Positions 35,404-47,216 are shown, numbered from the stretch's first letter. The stretch is DNA of 64,000 nt from Vigna angularis (GCF_016808095.1 NC_068970.1:27262501-27326500), one strand, 5' to 3'. Notes: generated by a model not told the origin, from the letters alone. A program made the numbers and translations.

Positions 35404-35690
35404 TTGATAACCAGACATTTCTTGTCAGTTACCCAAATAGACCAAATTGTGCATAACCTCTCCTCTGAGTTTCTGAAAGAACCAGACTCTAACCCTCTCT
35501 CAGTTTCGAAGCGCCTCCACCTCAGCTACCCTCACATCACTCCAACCCCAGATTTGATTCTCCAAACCCTAAACCTTTGTCCCGAAGCCGGCCGCAATGT
35601 ATTAGGCTTCCATTAGTGGCTCTCTTCCAATCCCCAATTCACACACACTGACCACACACTATCGATGATGTCAGGCTCACTATCCTGCAA
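35404..35690 (+). pseudogene. Captured pentatricopeptide-repeat (PPR) protein N-terminal fragment
   Basis: Reads LSSEFLKEPDSNPLSVSKRL, then HITPTPDLILQTLNLCPEAG, NVLGFH, a TAG stop in place of a residue, and WLSSNPQFTHTDHTLS. This pattern is typical of the segment preceding the repeats in plant organellar PPR proteins. It ends abruptly near 35690. It lies wholly inside the Pack-MULE, so it is taken as captured sequence, now non-functional. Confidence 0.55.
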
Positions 35691-35916
35691 AATATAAATC
35701 ATGGGCAATTAAAACCTACTGAAACAGAAACAACAAAAAGGTAGTAAAAAAATTAAAATTTCGGGATAAGGTGTTTTCAAAACTTGTGTTTGTGTCACGA
35801 GCACATTTGATAGTGGTTAATGAAGAAGAGAATGGAACAGGAAAAAGATTAATTGCGAGATGATGCTTCTTGAATTTAAAAAAATGAAAAAGGGTAACAT
35901 TGTACATACATTGTCT

Positions 35917-36040
35917 TCGTCGTGGTCTCTCAATCTCATCTCGAACATCTCTTTGCTAAGCCAATCGGCGAAACTAGAAGAACCCTTGAAGGCAGCGTTA
36001 ACGGACTGTAACTGCAGGTGTTGGGTGTTGTAGTGTGGAA
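35917..36040 (-). pseudogene. Captured exon-like fragment with a splice donor
   Basis: On the minus strand: HYNTQHLQLQSVNAAFKGSS, SFADWLSKEMFEMRLRDHDE, then DN followed by GTATGTACA, a good donor site. Source gene not recognised. The intact exon/intron edge indicates capture at the DNA level. Confidence 0.45.
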
Positions 36041-36935
36041 TGAATTGGGGCTAGTTTGATTTTTCTGTTTTGCAGGTTTAGGTGGAGGTGTTACGCGTGG
36101 CTACCAAGGTTCTGATGGATGGGTCAGGTTTTTGTGTTCATCTTCTCTCATGTGTTTATCTATTGTGTTCACTAATCAAATCCCTAACTCCCTTTCTCTA
36201 ACCCTATTTACTTAAAAAAAATTATAATCCTAAGAAATTCCTAACATTACTAATTCAATTGTGTGCCACGTCAAAAACTATTAATTTAGGTAAAAAAATT
36301 TCACATAATATAACAGTTTTACATCAACAGATTAAGTGTGCACCACGTCAGCAAATTTTAACATTGTTTGTGAAAACTTAACGGACAAGACTTAATTAGT
36401 TCAAATTTTTAAATATTTGGACCCAATTGAGATATTTTTTTAAATATATGGACTCAAATGAGACAGTTGAAAACATAAGAACCTACTTAAAATTTTCTAA
36501 CAAATAAATATGAGAACGATACGAAGGTTTAAACCCATAAATAAACCTTAAATCTAGACCATTAACACATTTGTAAGACACCACCCTTTCAATTAAAATA
36601 ATTCAAGGATGTAAGAGAATTACACTATCCAATATATTCATATAGAAAGATATATGACGTGAGATTAGCTTTACAAGTAACGTTTCTTAAAATATAACGT
36701 TTCTCAAACATTTAGCCTCTGTTCGTTTGAACCGATTATACTGTTCAAACGGGTTTGAGAGCGAAGAAATGCAACATATTGCGTGTTCGTTTGAGAAGAA
36801 AAGCAAAGAACTGCGAAGACGGATTTGCGGGATGGAGAAGTTTTCGATCACCCGCTGAAGGGAAGAGATTTGGAAGGATTTTTAGTAAAAAGTCAGATGT
36901 GCCCTCAATGTTTTATCAAATTCCATCTGTATATA

Positions 36936-37495
36936 TTACTTTAATATACATCGATTTGTTTTTATGCAGATGGCACGAAGAAGAAAGGGGTTGAAGATGA
37001 ATGCGCGGGTTTGAAGCAAAAGAAGATGATGAACAATGTTTGAAATGAAATTGAACTCAAGCGTATTTGGTTCCAATAGAGTGGTATTTGATTCCACTGC
37101 TGCGAAGGATTCACAAAAACACTGTATTCGGTTCCAAGCTGCAGTTCCATGTTTCGGCGTGAGGTAAAATCTGGGTTCGGAAGGAGGTGGAGGAAGCACA
37201 GGGGCTCTTCTGAAACACGCGTGAACGGCTCTGTTCGGCCCAGAAGCGAAACGACCTTCTTGAACTCGGAAACCACCACGTCAATGACAGCTCCATAATC
37301 AGATTCAATTTCCGTGGAAGACTTTGCATTGGTCGCGTGCGATTGTTGTTGATGTTGTCGGTGTTGTTGCAGCTGAGCGTGTGACAACAACCTAATGAGC
37401 TTCTCCACGCTCTCTAGCCTTGACACGACTTCTCGATCTGCATTCTCTTCGGCGAAACTATCGTTCCTATAGCCCATCATGAGCTCCACGGGCAA
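36936..37495 (-). pseudogene. Group IId WRKY transcription factor, N-terminal fragment, frameshifted
   Basis: From ATG 37495 on the minus strand: a VELMMGYRNDSFAEENA start and LESVEKLIRLLSHAQ, as in WRKY7/11/15/17-type proteins, a His/Gln-rich linker, then VSEFKKVVSLLGRT of the conserved calmodulin-binding C-motif. A frame change near 37224 moves the rest of that motif (HACFRRAP, usually HARFRRAP, then a proline run) into another frame. Homology then fades; the nuclear signal, WRKY domain and zinc finger are absent. Flanks hold TGTTCGTTTGAA-type sequence at 36718 and its inverse near 38090, so carriage by a transposon is possible but unproven. Confidence 0.75.
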
Positions 37496-37499
37496 GTAG

Positions 37500-39480
37500 C
37501 ATCAAAGAGGGAGAAAGGGTTTGGAAAGAGCTGTTCAAGACAAAAAGAAAATAAAAGAGGCTCATAGGCTACCCTGGTCAAATGATGCCAAAACAAAAAT
37601 TAAATATTAAATATAAAATATAAAATCAAAATTGAAAAAAATGATAGTAGCTTGTTTGGTCCACTGGGTCCATGTTTTGTATTTCTTCAATCTCACTTTC
37701 ATACAAAAAAAAATCATATTATAAATTATATTACAAATAAATATTACATTTAAAAATAAATTTATTTTACTAAATTATAATTTTGTTACTTTTTAAAAAT
37801 TAATTTTAATCATTATTTTTAATTTTTTACTCTTTATAAACATTTTTACAATTAAATATAACATTAACAACTATCATTTTATTACTAGGGGTATTTTGGT
37901 AATCTTTAATTTCTATCAATTAAACAAATTTTTTAAATCTATCCCATCAATCAAATTCTACACTAATTCTCACAAACTTTACTTCCAAATCCACTCTCAA
38001 TTACCCACAAATCCACTCAAAAAAACAACTAAAAGATTACCCTCAAATCCATTCAAATCATCTTCCCTAATACTCCCAAAAGAACACACCCTTATAGATT
38101 TTAGGAAGAATTAATGACATTAGTGTTTTAAATATTAACATATAAGAATATAGAACTTACAATTCAATCAAAAACACACTTTAATTATTTTAATATTGAG
38201 GTGTTATGTACAATATTTAATTTTAAGTGTCAGTCAAATGTCCAAAAAATTAAAATAAACACCATAAGGTTCTAAATGCGTTCGACTCTCTTTCCAATAC
38301 ACTACGCTTATTGTATTTAATTAATGATTTTAAATACTGCTTTGATTTTTATTTATAAGAAAAAAATTATCTTTATTAATATAGGTAATTACACCTATTA
38401 CGAAAATAGGTAATTACAATAAATTTTATTAAATATTAATACGCTTATGGTAAAACGAATGTATATTATGATATATAAACAGAGGTTGGACAATAACTAG
38501 TACTATAATATTTAAAACGCACACATATATATGTAACTAAATGAAGTAGACCTAGCTAAACGGTGTAATTATTTTTATTTACTCAAGAACGGATGCAAAA
38601 TCTACAATGTAGGCAATATCCTTAAAATAAACGAGAAGCTAATTAATACTTTTCCTTAATATAAGATAAACAATCATTTTGATCCTGAATATGTATTTTC
38701 AAGACAATTTAACATTTGAAATAACACAAAATGTTATTTAATCTTTCTATATAAAATAAGTGTGATAATTATAACTAAAAAATATTGTCAAATTAATAAC
38801 TTAAATTTCCGATTAATTATGAGATTGCTTCTTGAAAAAAACTATTTCTTAACTATATAAAATATCATAACACTCATTCACTCTATTTATATTAACGGTA
38901 TAAATTTATTTAATTTATTTCTAATAATCGTCTCTATAGTATTATTGTCATTATTTTATAAAATTAATCTGTCCATTCTTTTCTTAGAAATTATTGTCAT
39001 ACAATTATATATTATGAGGTAAAGTGATTCGAGTCAAAATACTTTTTTAAAAACCTATTTCTTAACTCTATAAAATTCAATAACGAATTAAGTAATAAAG
39101 TAACAATTGATTATTAAATATTTGAACTAAATTTTCGTTACCAATATGAATTTTCTTGTTAAAGGAAACGCAGTCAAATAAAGGATAATAACAAAAAATA
39201 ATTTGTTTTTTTTAATATATTTTCCTCTAACATTTTAGTTACCATTAATAACGAAATTGATTAAAGTAAACTCATTACTACTATCAATGCGAGTTATTAT
39301 TACGTTGAAGTAGCCTCTTTAGAAATTTCTTTTATTTATTAATGTTTGTAGATAACATAAAATTTCAAATTTGCATTTGGATTCATAACACATGAAAAAA
39401 AAAACATAAAGATAATATAAATGATGAGATTTTATTTGAAATTTATGATGCCTCTACAAAACAATTTATTCTAAATGAGA
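37500..39480. other. AT-rich intergenic region
   Basis: About 2 kb of AT-rich sequence with short simple runs. No coding frame, RNA gene or defined transposon was recognised, apart from the possible inverted end near 38090. Confidence 0.5.
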
Positions 39481-39501
39481 TAAAACTCCATTTGTTTAAA
39501 T

Positions 39502-39951
39502 TCAAGAGCAAAAAATATCTGATGAAATGGGATTTAATGGAAATTGGTGGTCCCAAGCATATTTAAATTTAACAGCATCTCCGTAAACAGATTCACCGTT
39601 GTTAACTATGCACCCATTTTTTGAAACCTTCAAAATTGAAGGGTTTATGCGTTCAAGCGATTGAAATCCTTTACAGTTTAACAGCACATTCTTTTGAACG
39701 CATGGACACTTGTTAACGATAGTCACAGACCATTCTTGTTTTCCTTGCACTTTAACTCCTGTTGTAGATTGACTTACCGATAGATCTTTCAAGGAACATT
39801 GGCTATAACCTGAAATGATGATATAGGAAAAATTATGAATAATAATTTTATTAGAATAATTGTCTCATAGAGGAAAGGAATCATCACCTTGAGAAACAAA
39901 AATAAAGAAGAAAACTATGCTGAGAATATTGACGGTTGAAACAGCCATCAT
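39502..39951 (-). CDS. Small secreted TPD1-like (TAPETUM DETERMINANT 1 family) cysteine-rich protein
   Basis: Two exons: 39888-39951 and 39502-39809, with a 78-bp GT-AG intron; 123 residues. The first exon encodes a signal peptide (MMAVSTVNILSIVFFFIFVS). The mature part has six cysteines in family order: SQCSLKDLSVSQS, NKCPCVQKNVLLNCKGFQS, GCIVNNGESV and a C-terminal PLNPISSDIFCS. The motif KFKYAWDHQFPLNPIS is diagnostic of TPD1-like proteins. In Arabidopsis TPD1 is an extracellular ligand for the EMS1 receptor kinase in anther cell fate; most TPD1-like members, shorter like this one, have no known role, so function here is inferred only at family level. A TATA box lies about 65 bp upstream of the start. 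The gene is intact although surrounded by repeats. Confidence 0.88.
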
Positions 39952-40013
39952 GGAAAATGTAAATACAAGCTTTGATATTTCAATAATTTATTTAGGCCAG
40001 TATAACATCTGTG

Positions 40014-40023
40014 TTATTTATAG
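40014..40023 (-). promoter_or_regulatory. TATA box of the TPD1-like gene
   Basis: CTATAAATAA on the minus strand, centred about 65 bp before the ATG at 39951, a normal distance for a short plant 5' leader. Confidence 0.6.
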
Positions 40024-41124
40024 ATGAATGTTACTAAAAGAAAATATCTTTATGGTGTGAACACATTTATGAAACTTTGACTTTTTGAGTCAATATGAAA
40101 CTAAAAACAATGTACATGATTGTTACAAATGCTCATAAATTGTATAGGTTTGATACTATAAGATTTTATTCTTTTTATTTTCTAAATAATTTGTTTGAGT
40201 AGAGTAATTGTAATATCTTACATTTTAGTTTCTTGTTTGGATAAAGCAATTGACTTTCTCTTATAAGATAAAATTTCATTTTAAAAATATTTATTTTAAT
40301 ATATAAAATTTTAAAAAATACTAGTTAGTCATTGTAATATTAATTAATATTAAATAACTTCAAAAAATATAAGTAATAATATGCATTTGTATGAATATTG
40401 ATTGATTACATTACGGAAATATAATATTATTTATTGATTACTTCATTTATCAACAATACAATCATTTATTATAAAAATCACAAATTTAATATATAACATA
40501 AAAGCATAATATCATTAATGTGATATAATTAACTCCTAATTATAACATAAACAAGTGAATTGATATTATTATTATTTTTCTATCATGATATAAAGTTAAG
40601 ATGTCAAACATTTTACTACGAAAAATAAACACTAAATAACTTGTTCAAACCTCTGTTTTCTTATTTAATGCGTGTTTTATAATTTTTCATCATCCAACTA
40701 GTAAATCTTTCAATACCCTCTTTCAATTCTCTTCAACATGTGTTTAACCTACGAAAATACAATAAAATTGATCAACCATAGTGTTGTACAAATAATACAA
40801 GTCTGTAGCCAAATACCATGAAATTAATCAATCACAAGAAAATATACTTTACTTACCATGATTTAAGTGATAGAAATATATACTAAAACATAATCAATCT
40901 TCCTTCTACTCAATTGGAAGGGCTTTCGTAATAGCAAATTGTTTTGGTATGTCAATTAACCATTTAACAACTTTATCCTATTGTTTCTTACTAAAATTTG
41001 ATATTAAAGGCACCTCATCTTTTTTAATTTCATTTTGATCAACCTTTTCATCATATACATGTATCAATGGCTTAAAATACAACCATATCTTTCATTAAAG
41101 TAACTATGATCTCTTTTTTCATAA

Positions 41125-41427
41125 TCAATCTCTTTTAAGATTGTGTACTAGTAAAACTTGAAGATTATGCTTTTCTTTTCTTTTTAAGTTAGAGTTTGGT
41201 TCCTCTGAATCCATAGTAACATTGAAATCCTCCAAATCCACAAAATCGACTTCATTTATCTCTACACTAATGACTTCATCAACATCCATAGTTGTTTTAG
41301 CTTCATGACTAGTAGCTCTATCTTTAGCACATAAATCCACTATATCATCCCAGTTTGGAATTGCTTTGAATAAAAAATGCATAATGTTACCATTGAGTAT
41401 GTCCGACCGATCGGTCGAACTTACCAT
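41125..41427 (-). pseudogene. Myb/SANT-like DNA-binding protein fragment
   Basis: A 100-codon minus-strand frame including AIPNWDDIVDLCAKDRATS, then TTMDVDEVISVEINEVDFVD and a basic KRKEK stretch. This matches the region after the Myb/SANT-like domain in plant proteins related to PIF/Harbinger ORF1. The DNA-binding domain itself is cut off by the LTR-like insertion to the right. Copy 1 keeps a shorter version. Confidence 0.6.
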
Positions 41428-41856
41428 GTTAGAACGAATGAGGTCACTTGTTCCTAGTCGGTCATTAGAGTAATATTCGTGGAGAACCTCCTACAGCCGT
41501 TTGCTCGAGACAACCTTTGAATGTCATTAAACGCACAATTAATGATGTAACGGTCATCGTGGAATTGATTCTCATTAAGAGGTAAACTAATGGATTACAT
41601 TCCTTTACGCCCTATAAATAATGATTTATTAGGAAGGTAAACTCTCTAATTTTATGATTTTAATAGACTTGCGGAGATAAATTCTGACTTGAGCGTCAGA
41701 GTGTTTCCTGCAGGACACCCCATCTTGAGATTTACAAAGGGAGATCCAGGCATTAAGGCAGAAGTACGGAGGACCGACCGGTTGAAGATAATGGAAGTTG
41801 GAGCATTCCCGAGCAGAAGCAGCAGGCGTTATCCTCGTCCTATTTCAGTAGAAACA
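41400..41856 (+). repeat. Probable solo LTR inserted in the dispersed repeat
   Basis: Starts TGTCCGACCGATCGGTCG (partly palindromic) and ends near GTAGAAACA. It contains CCCTATAAATAATG as a TATA box and GACTTGAGCGTCAGAGTG followed by CCTGCAGGACACC, the usual R/U5 arrangement of a common plant gypsy LTR. It is absent from copy 1 of the repeat. No 5-bp target duplication was found, so the ends are approximate. Confidence 0.6.
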
Positions 41857-42669
41857 CATAACCTCCTTATACGACTTGAAAAAGAAAAAGAAGTAAATAA
41901 TAACATAACTACAATTTTTAATAGATATTACCAGATAGGATCTTAAGTTTATTTTAACGAAGTAAAACATTTCGTAATACTCATGAATATTCTGTAGAAT
42001 CGTTCCACCTAGATAAAACATAAATAAACCTTAAATCTAGACCACAAACTATTATCACATTTGTCAAGACACACCCTTTCTATTGCAATATCTAAGCCTA
42101 TCTTCAAGAGAATTTGTTATCAAAATATTCATCTCATCAAGTGCACCAACACATTTCTACAAGCAACATACATTTATTAATATATACTGTTTAAAATTTT
42201 AAGACAAGGTCGTCTAATAAGACAAGACCATCTAGCAACTCTTGTTTTGAAGTTTAACAAATGAATAATTAACGAAATAACGTTTATAGTGTAACATCCC
42301 AAATTCTCACATTAATGTAACATCCCAACTTTTCACATTAATGTAACATCCCAAATTTTCACACTTGATAATTAACATTACATTTACGGTAACATTCCGT
42401 AATCTCACCCTTTAAAATTTCCTAGTTGATATAAGTCTATACATGTAAAAAGATTCTAATTATAGTTCTTCTACTCCTCCCTTTCCTTGGTACTATGTGA
42501 GGCGACATTCCTTCATCTGCTCCCGTATAACGAATTATACGATCATCGCACATACCCAAACACAAAAACACAAACAAGTAGGGTGAGCTAACATGCAACA
42601 ACTCATTTATAAGACATGCATAATTACTTCGATACAAACATCATATAATAATTATGTCAGACACCCTCA

Positions 42670-42910
42670 TACCATCGTACCACAATTCCTATTAGACACT
42701 CGTCCCACAATACCCAATAAATACCATAATACTTAATAGACATTCATTCCATAATACCCAATAAACACTCATCCCACAATACCAATAAACACTCATTCCA
42801 CAATACCCAATATACACTCATCCCACAATACCCAAATAAACACTCATTTCATAATACCCAATAGGCACTTATCCCCACGATATTCAATAGGCACTTATCC
42901 CAACGATATG
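42670..42910 (-). repeat. About 27-bp satellite-like array inside the LTR
   Basis: Roughly eight imperfect units about a CCCAATAAACACTCATCCCA core. The same array is in the second LTR at 47597-47837. Unit length varies by one to two bases. Confidence 0.85.
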
Positions 42911-42957
42911 TTGATGAGCGATACAACGGAAGGTTTTTTCACTTGTGATGTCATTCT

Positions 42958-43167
42958 TAGTCCCCTCACTATGTCCAAAACCGGCACATAGACCAGGACA
43001 TTCTGCCCTCCATACCATTCATAATGTTAGTCCCCTCACTATGTCCTAAACCGGCACATAGACCAGGACATTCTGCCCTCCATACCATTCACAAGGTTAG
43101 TCCCCTCACTATGTCCTAAACCGGCACATAGACCAGGACCTCCTACCCCTCTCACCACATAATTCAT
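42958..43167 (-). repeat. 70-bp tandem repeat, three copies, inside the LTR
   Basis: Units start at TTAGTCCCCTCACTATG (42957, 43027, 43097); copies 1 and 2 are nearly identical and the third diverges at its end. Each has an internal CTATGT...ACATAG inverted pair. Mirrored in the other LTR from about 47883. Confidence 0.9.
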
Positions 43168-44429
43168 CATTCTCTACTTGAGACTGATTGTTTATTAGAG
43201 TATCAGGATAACCTCCAACTTCATGACCCTCAACATCAACATATACGCACATACCATGTCATTACAGAACCTCTCCACGAAACTCATACAATGCTCACAT
43301 TCCTTAACTCATATTATACCATTACGAAATCTACCCATAATCCTCATACACCTACCATGACATTACAGAATCTCTCCGCGAGACTCATACCATACTCACA
43401 TTCCTCGACTCATATTATACCCTTACGACATCTCCCCGTAATACTCATACATGTTCAGATGCATAAATTCAAATCAAATAAACTTCAATCATTTCAGAAA
43501 TCATACAAACTGAATATATTCCAACTAGATATATTACATGATAATTTAACAGTACATAATCTGTACACAAGATTTAAGTTAAAAACCTGTCGAGTAGACT
43601 TCCAGGAAAGAGAGGTGCGTCACAATGGACAACTTAAGTACCAAGTCTTTCCTTAGCCAAAGTGTTCCTCAACTAGTTTTTAACAAATTTCTTATTAACA
43701 GATTCAAAACAACAACATATAATATTTACACCGAATATCAATATAGATAAACACACAGTAAGCATTAACAATATTCATACATAATTTCAAGACATGAATA
43801 GTAATAAAACAGTACTAAATCATAATATAAAAGCTTAGAAAAATTAGCTCCCCTACCTCTATTCCAGACTTAATCTCCTGCTCCGAATTTGTTTCCCCGA
43901 AAACTCTTCAGAACCTCTACTCTTCTTGCAACTAAAAATTTCTCCCTAACTATTTCTTCTCTATTTCTCAAGCTCTCACTTGATTCCTCTTCTCTTGGTG
44001 CAAAATACCCTTCCCTCCCATGGCTATTTATAGTAAAAAAAAAAATTTACTATTCCTTAATATTTTAATATTATTTATTATTTTAATATTATTTAAAAAT
44101 AATATTTCAATCATTTTCTCACCAAATCTGATCCTAATTTCTACCTACTACTTACTTCCATGCTAAGGAATCCAAATGCTGAAAATTTATTTTTACTATT
44201 TACTTTTTACTATTTACTATTTACTTTTTACTATTTACTATTCACTATTCACTTTTTACTATTCGATTTTCTTAAAAAAAAAATACTAAATAAGTTATCA
44301 AAAATTTTAACCTCTCCTTATAAAATTACTATAATTTTATATCCAAAATTTATATTTTTCTATCCATTAAAATTATTATTACTAATAAAATACTAAAATT
44401 TACTATAAATATTTTTCATGGGTCTTACA

Positions 44430-47216
44430 TTCTCCCCAACAACAAAAATTTTCGTCCTCGAAAATTCGAAAATTCGACATAAAAAAATAAAGTTATGATT
44501 ATTTCACTTTATCTTCTAGTTTCCTTGTAAACTCATTTACTCTACTTATTTTGTGCATAAAATTTCTAGCATCTCAAATTGAAATGTACTCACGAAAAAA
44601 TTAAAATCATAAACCTTCCAAACACTCTTACTTTTCACTTTTAGCCCTATCACAACCATCATTAAACCTACCTCACTAGTCTCAAAACAATCCATTAATG
44701 TTTTAAAAGAACTCATTACTCATAAACTATTAATCACAAAATTCCAGAAAACTTTTCATTCCTACTATAACCAGAAAGTGATTCTCCTTATAGATCCCTA
44801 TTTAAGACTTTCATGACCCTGTAAAACTCTAAGAATCATTCTTTTTCCGTAACAACCTTCCATTATATTTTCTCAACACAATTTCTACTCCTAGAAATCG
44901 TACACCTCTAAAAGCCACTTATGTTTACCAAAATTATACTAGATTGTTCCACCTTACCCTCTACTTCTATTCTCCGTAAAATTTATAATTACTCTGATGA
45001 TTACACGAAGTCCAAAACACTATTACTAAACAATTCATCCTTTATGTTTTTCTTTTCTATACCCATTTAACAAGAACTTGTCCAAAATAATACCTATTTT
45101 GAGTATGCTTTATAACATCCATAGAAACCCTTCCACACTTAAGATCATGCATCATTTCCTTCACTCGTCCTTGATGAACTTATCTGATTCTCGGTAATAT
45201 TGCCTTTACCCTTAACTACAACAGTCAACTCACAATTCTTGAAGACCATAAACTTCTAAAAACATATTGGAACATGACCAAACCATCCTTTCGATCATAC
45301 TCTAGACTACAATATCTATCCTTCACTTGCATTGGTCAGATATCCCTAAAATACTAGTCCTCATCCTTTATTTAACCTACACTAAATGTTGAACCACTAT
45401 TTTCTTCACCTGATAAACACTTCTGAAATACTTAACAAAACTAGAATAATCAAACTTCTTTCGAGATTATACTCCAAATTACCTCAACCTTCATGTAATT
45501 ATTTTCCTAGCAAACATTACTAGCCTAACTTAAAACATTCTTCAAGAATTAACTTATAAACTCTAAATCTTAGGAATATAAACCTTGTCCTCAAAATACC
45601 TTCCCACATCCTAAGCTAATATGAATTCACAAACTTAATGTTGTCTCTAATCCAGTACCTAACAATTGTGTATCTCTGATAAGACTCAACAGATCACTCA
45701 ATCAACAATGTTATAAATTCTGAAACCACTTATTTTAATCTCAATAAGGCCGAATTTAAAACTAACTAGATTCCTTATCAGTACTGCACCCACTCATTTA
45801 AATAAACCACTTATGCCACATAAGTTAAATGATCTAGAGAGATTATCAAGGCAATCAACCACAACCAACCTCAATTATAACGTGCTTCCCTAGATCAAAA
45901 CCATATCCCCTGGATATTTAGTGTTAACCAAATCTCAAATTTTTATCTTATGCGAACTAAAAGTAAATATAAATAAGTTCACTCACTCGCATGACTGGTC
46001 AGAGATCAAGGTGCGACATATAAATCTTTACCCATCCTTTACATCACCATTGAGGTTTGAATACTACCATATAACTATGCCTGATGAAATTGCTCCAATC
46101 ACAACCTACAACTTCTTAATTATTCCAAATTCCCTAATCACATTAGTATTGCAACTCTTCTTTTTATCTATTTCCAAACTCTTCTTCTTCCTTATCTTGC
46201 CATGTTCATAATATTAATTCCACTTACACTACCTCTACTAACTTTAATATTCCAAAATCAATAAGATTTTCAACCATAAATCATGACTCTTTAATCCTCT
46301 CATAAAAATACCAAAACTTTGCATAAGCTGAAAGCCAAAATTTTCGTACCTGGATTTTCTCTACCACTCATCATACCAAAATCACATACTCTCAAATTTT
46401 ATCTCTAATACATTTACTGGAAAAATTTAACCATCTCTTTTTGATCATCCATTTAGCTTAGAATCCATTTAATACTTCATTCTCCTCTAAAGACCTCGTG
46501 TTCTCTTAACTTACAAATTTCTCCTCCTATTAAACTTTCTCTCAATCCTCTTTATGCCTTATACCACTTCTCTTCTACTCTTCTTCGTCTAATATTTGAT
46601 TTATCCTTAATCTACTTCAGTATTCCTATCCCTTTTTATTTTAAACTTTATCTTCAAATCTTCCACCATTTTCTTTCTTCAGATTCCAACCATCACTGAT
46701 ACATCAATCCATGTTACCAATCTCACACAATGCCACTCCGTTTCTCACCAACACTTCCCTCTCTTCTGACTTCTAACATTACTGATATACTAAACCAAAC
46801 TGATTTCTCAAACCTTGCTACATTCATGCTTATCCAAAGCTTCTCTTAATCTAGCCTTTGAACTTAACTCCTTTTTGTGAAACGTAAGATATCTAATCTC
46901 CTGATTTTGTCCTGCAAACATCTTAAAACATAACTTCTAAACACCAACATCTTCACTTATCCTTTGAAACTCAAATTCTAGTATTATATCTCCCTATGAA
47001 GGCTTTAACTAATTATAATATCTTTCATAAACCTTGAGAATTAAGAAAGGAAAATCATCTCTCGTAAAAGTCATGAGTAGTTAGACACAATACTCTACTA
47101 TCTAGACTTGGAGAAAATGGTAAGTATACCATTTAGACTCAATTCTTCACAGAGAAGACACAACAGACCCACGACACAGAGGTCATCCTAAGGACGAACT
47201 GCTCTGATACCATTAA
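44430..47216 (-). other. Non-coding internal domain of the LARD-type element
   Basis: Begins (element strand) with PBS TGGTATCAGAGC at 47212-47201 and ends in GGGGAGAA (polypurine tract, 44437-44430). In between, all frames on the element strand are closed and no zinc knuckle, DSG, DDE or YVDD/YIDD motif was found. The 96-codon open frame on the opposite strand (45921-46211) looks like chance. Confidence 0.8.
47201..47212 (-). other. Primer-binding site of the LARD-type element
   Basis: TGGTATCAGAGC on the minus strand, four bases inside the 5' LTR (47217-49354); complementary to initiator Met-tRNA. The spacer plus flank reads CATTAA, the same hexamer that ends each repeat unit at the LTR edge. 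Confidence 0.9.

Larger units (their letters stand above)
34760..36536. mobile_element. Pack-MULE (Mutator-like element carrying host gene fragments)
   Basis: Starts GGTTTAAACCC and, read inward from 36536, GGGTTTAAACCTT. The long inverted repeats (about 165 bp) share blocks such as ATTAAG-CCT/TCTT, AGTTTTCACA, TTAAAATTTGCTGACGTGG. The 9-bp target duplication ATAAATAAA is identical at 34751-34759 and 36537-36545. The uninterrupted site is preserved at 42020-42028 in the paralogous repeat, with matching sequence on both sides. The interior is less AT-rich than its surroundings and holds a pentatricopeptide-type fragment (plus) and an exon-like fragment with a splice donor (minus). No transposase is encoded. 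Confidence 0.9.
40168..42285 (-). repeat. Dispersed repeat, copy 2, containing the empty site of the Pack-MULE
   Basis: Parallels 32242-33680 and then 34617-34759 joined to 36537-36620. At 42020-42028 it reads ATAAATAAA once, followed by CCTTAAATCTAGACC exactly as after the Pack-MULE. It is interrupted by an LTR-like block (41400-41856) and cut at 42289 by the 7-kb LTR element. Confidence 0.75.
42290..44429 (-). repeat. 3' LTR of the LARD-type element
   Basis: 2140 bp. On the element strand it begins TGTAAGACCC and ends GGGATGTTACA. Open frames inside it (for example 43291-43656 plus) recur unchanged in the other LTR and are not genes. It holds tandem arrays at 42670-42910 and 42958-43167, and a TATA-like TATAAATAGCC on the element strand near 44030. 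Confidence 0.95.

Noticed and set aside
42670..43167. A CRISPR-like array of repeats and spacers
   Set aside because: This is a plant genome. The units are head-to-tail tandem repeats without unique spacers, and lie inside an LTR.
43291..43656. A 121-codon frame repeated exactly at 48217-48582, and the other duplicated frames at 42437/47364 and 44160/49085
   Set aside because: They are identical because they lie in the two LTRs of one element. They are antisense to it, contain satellite units and match no protein.
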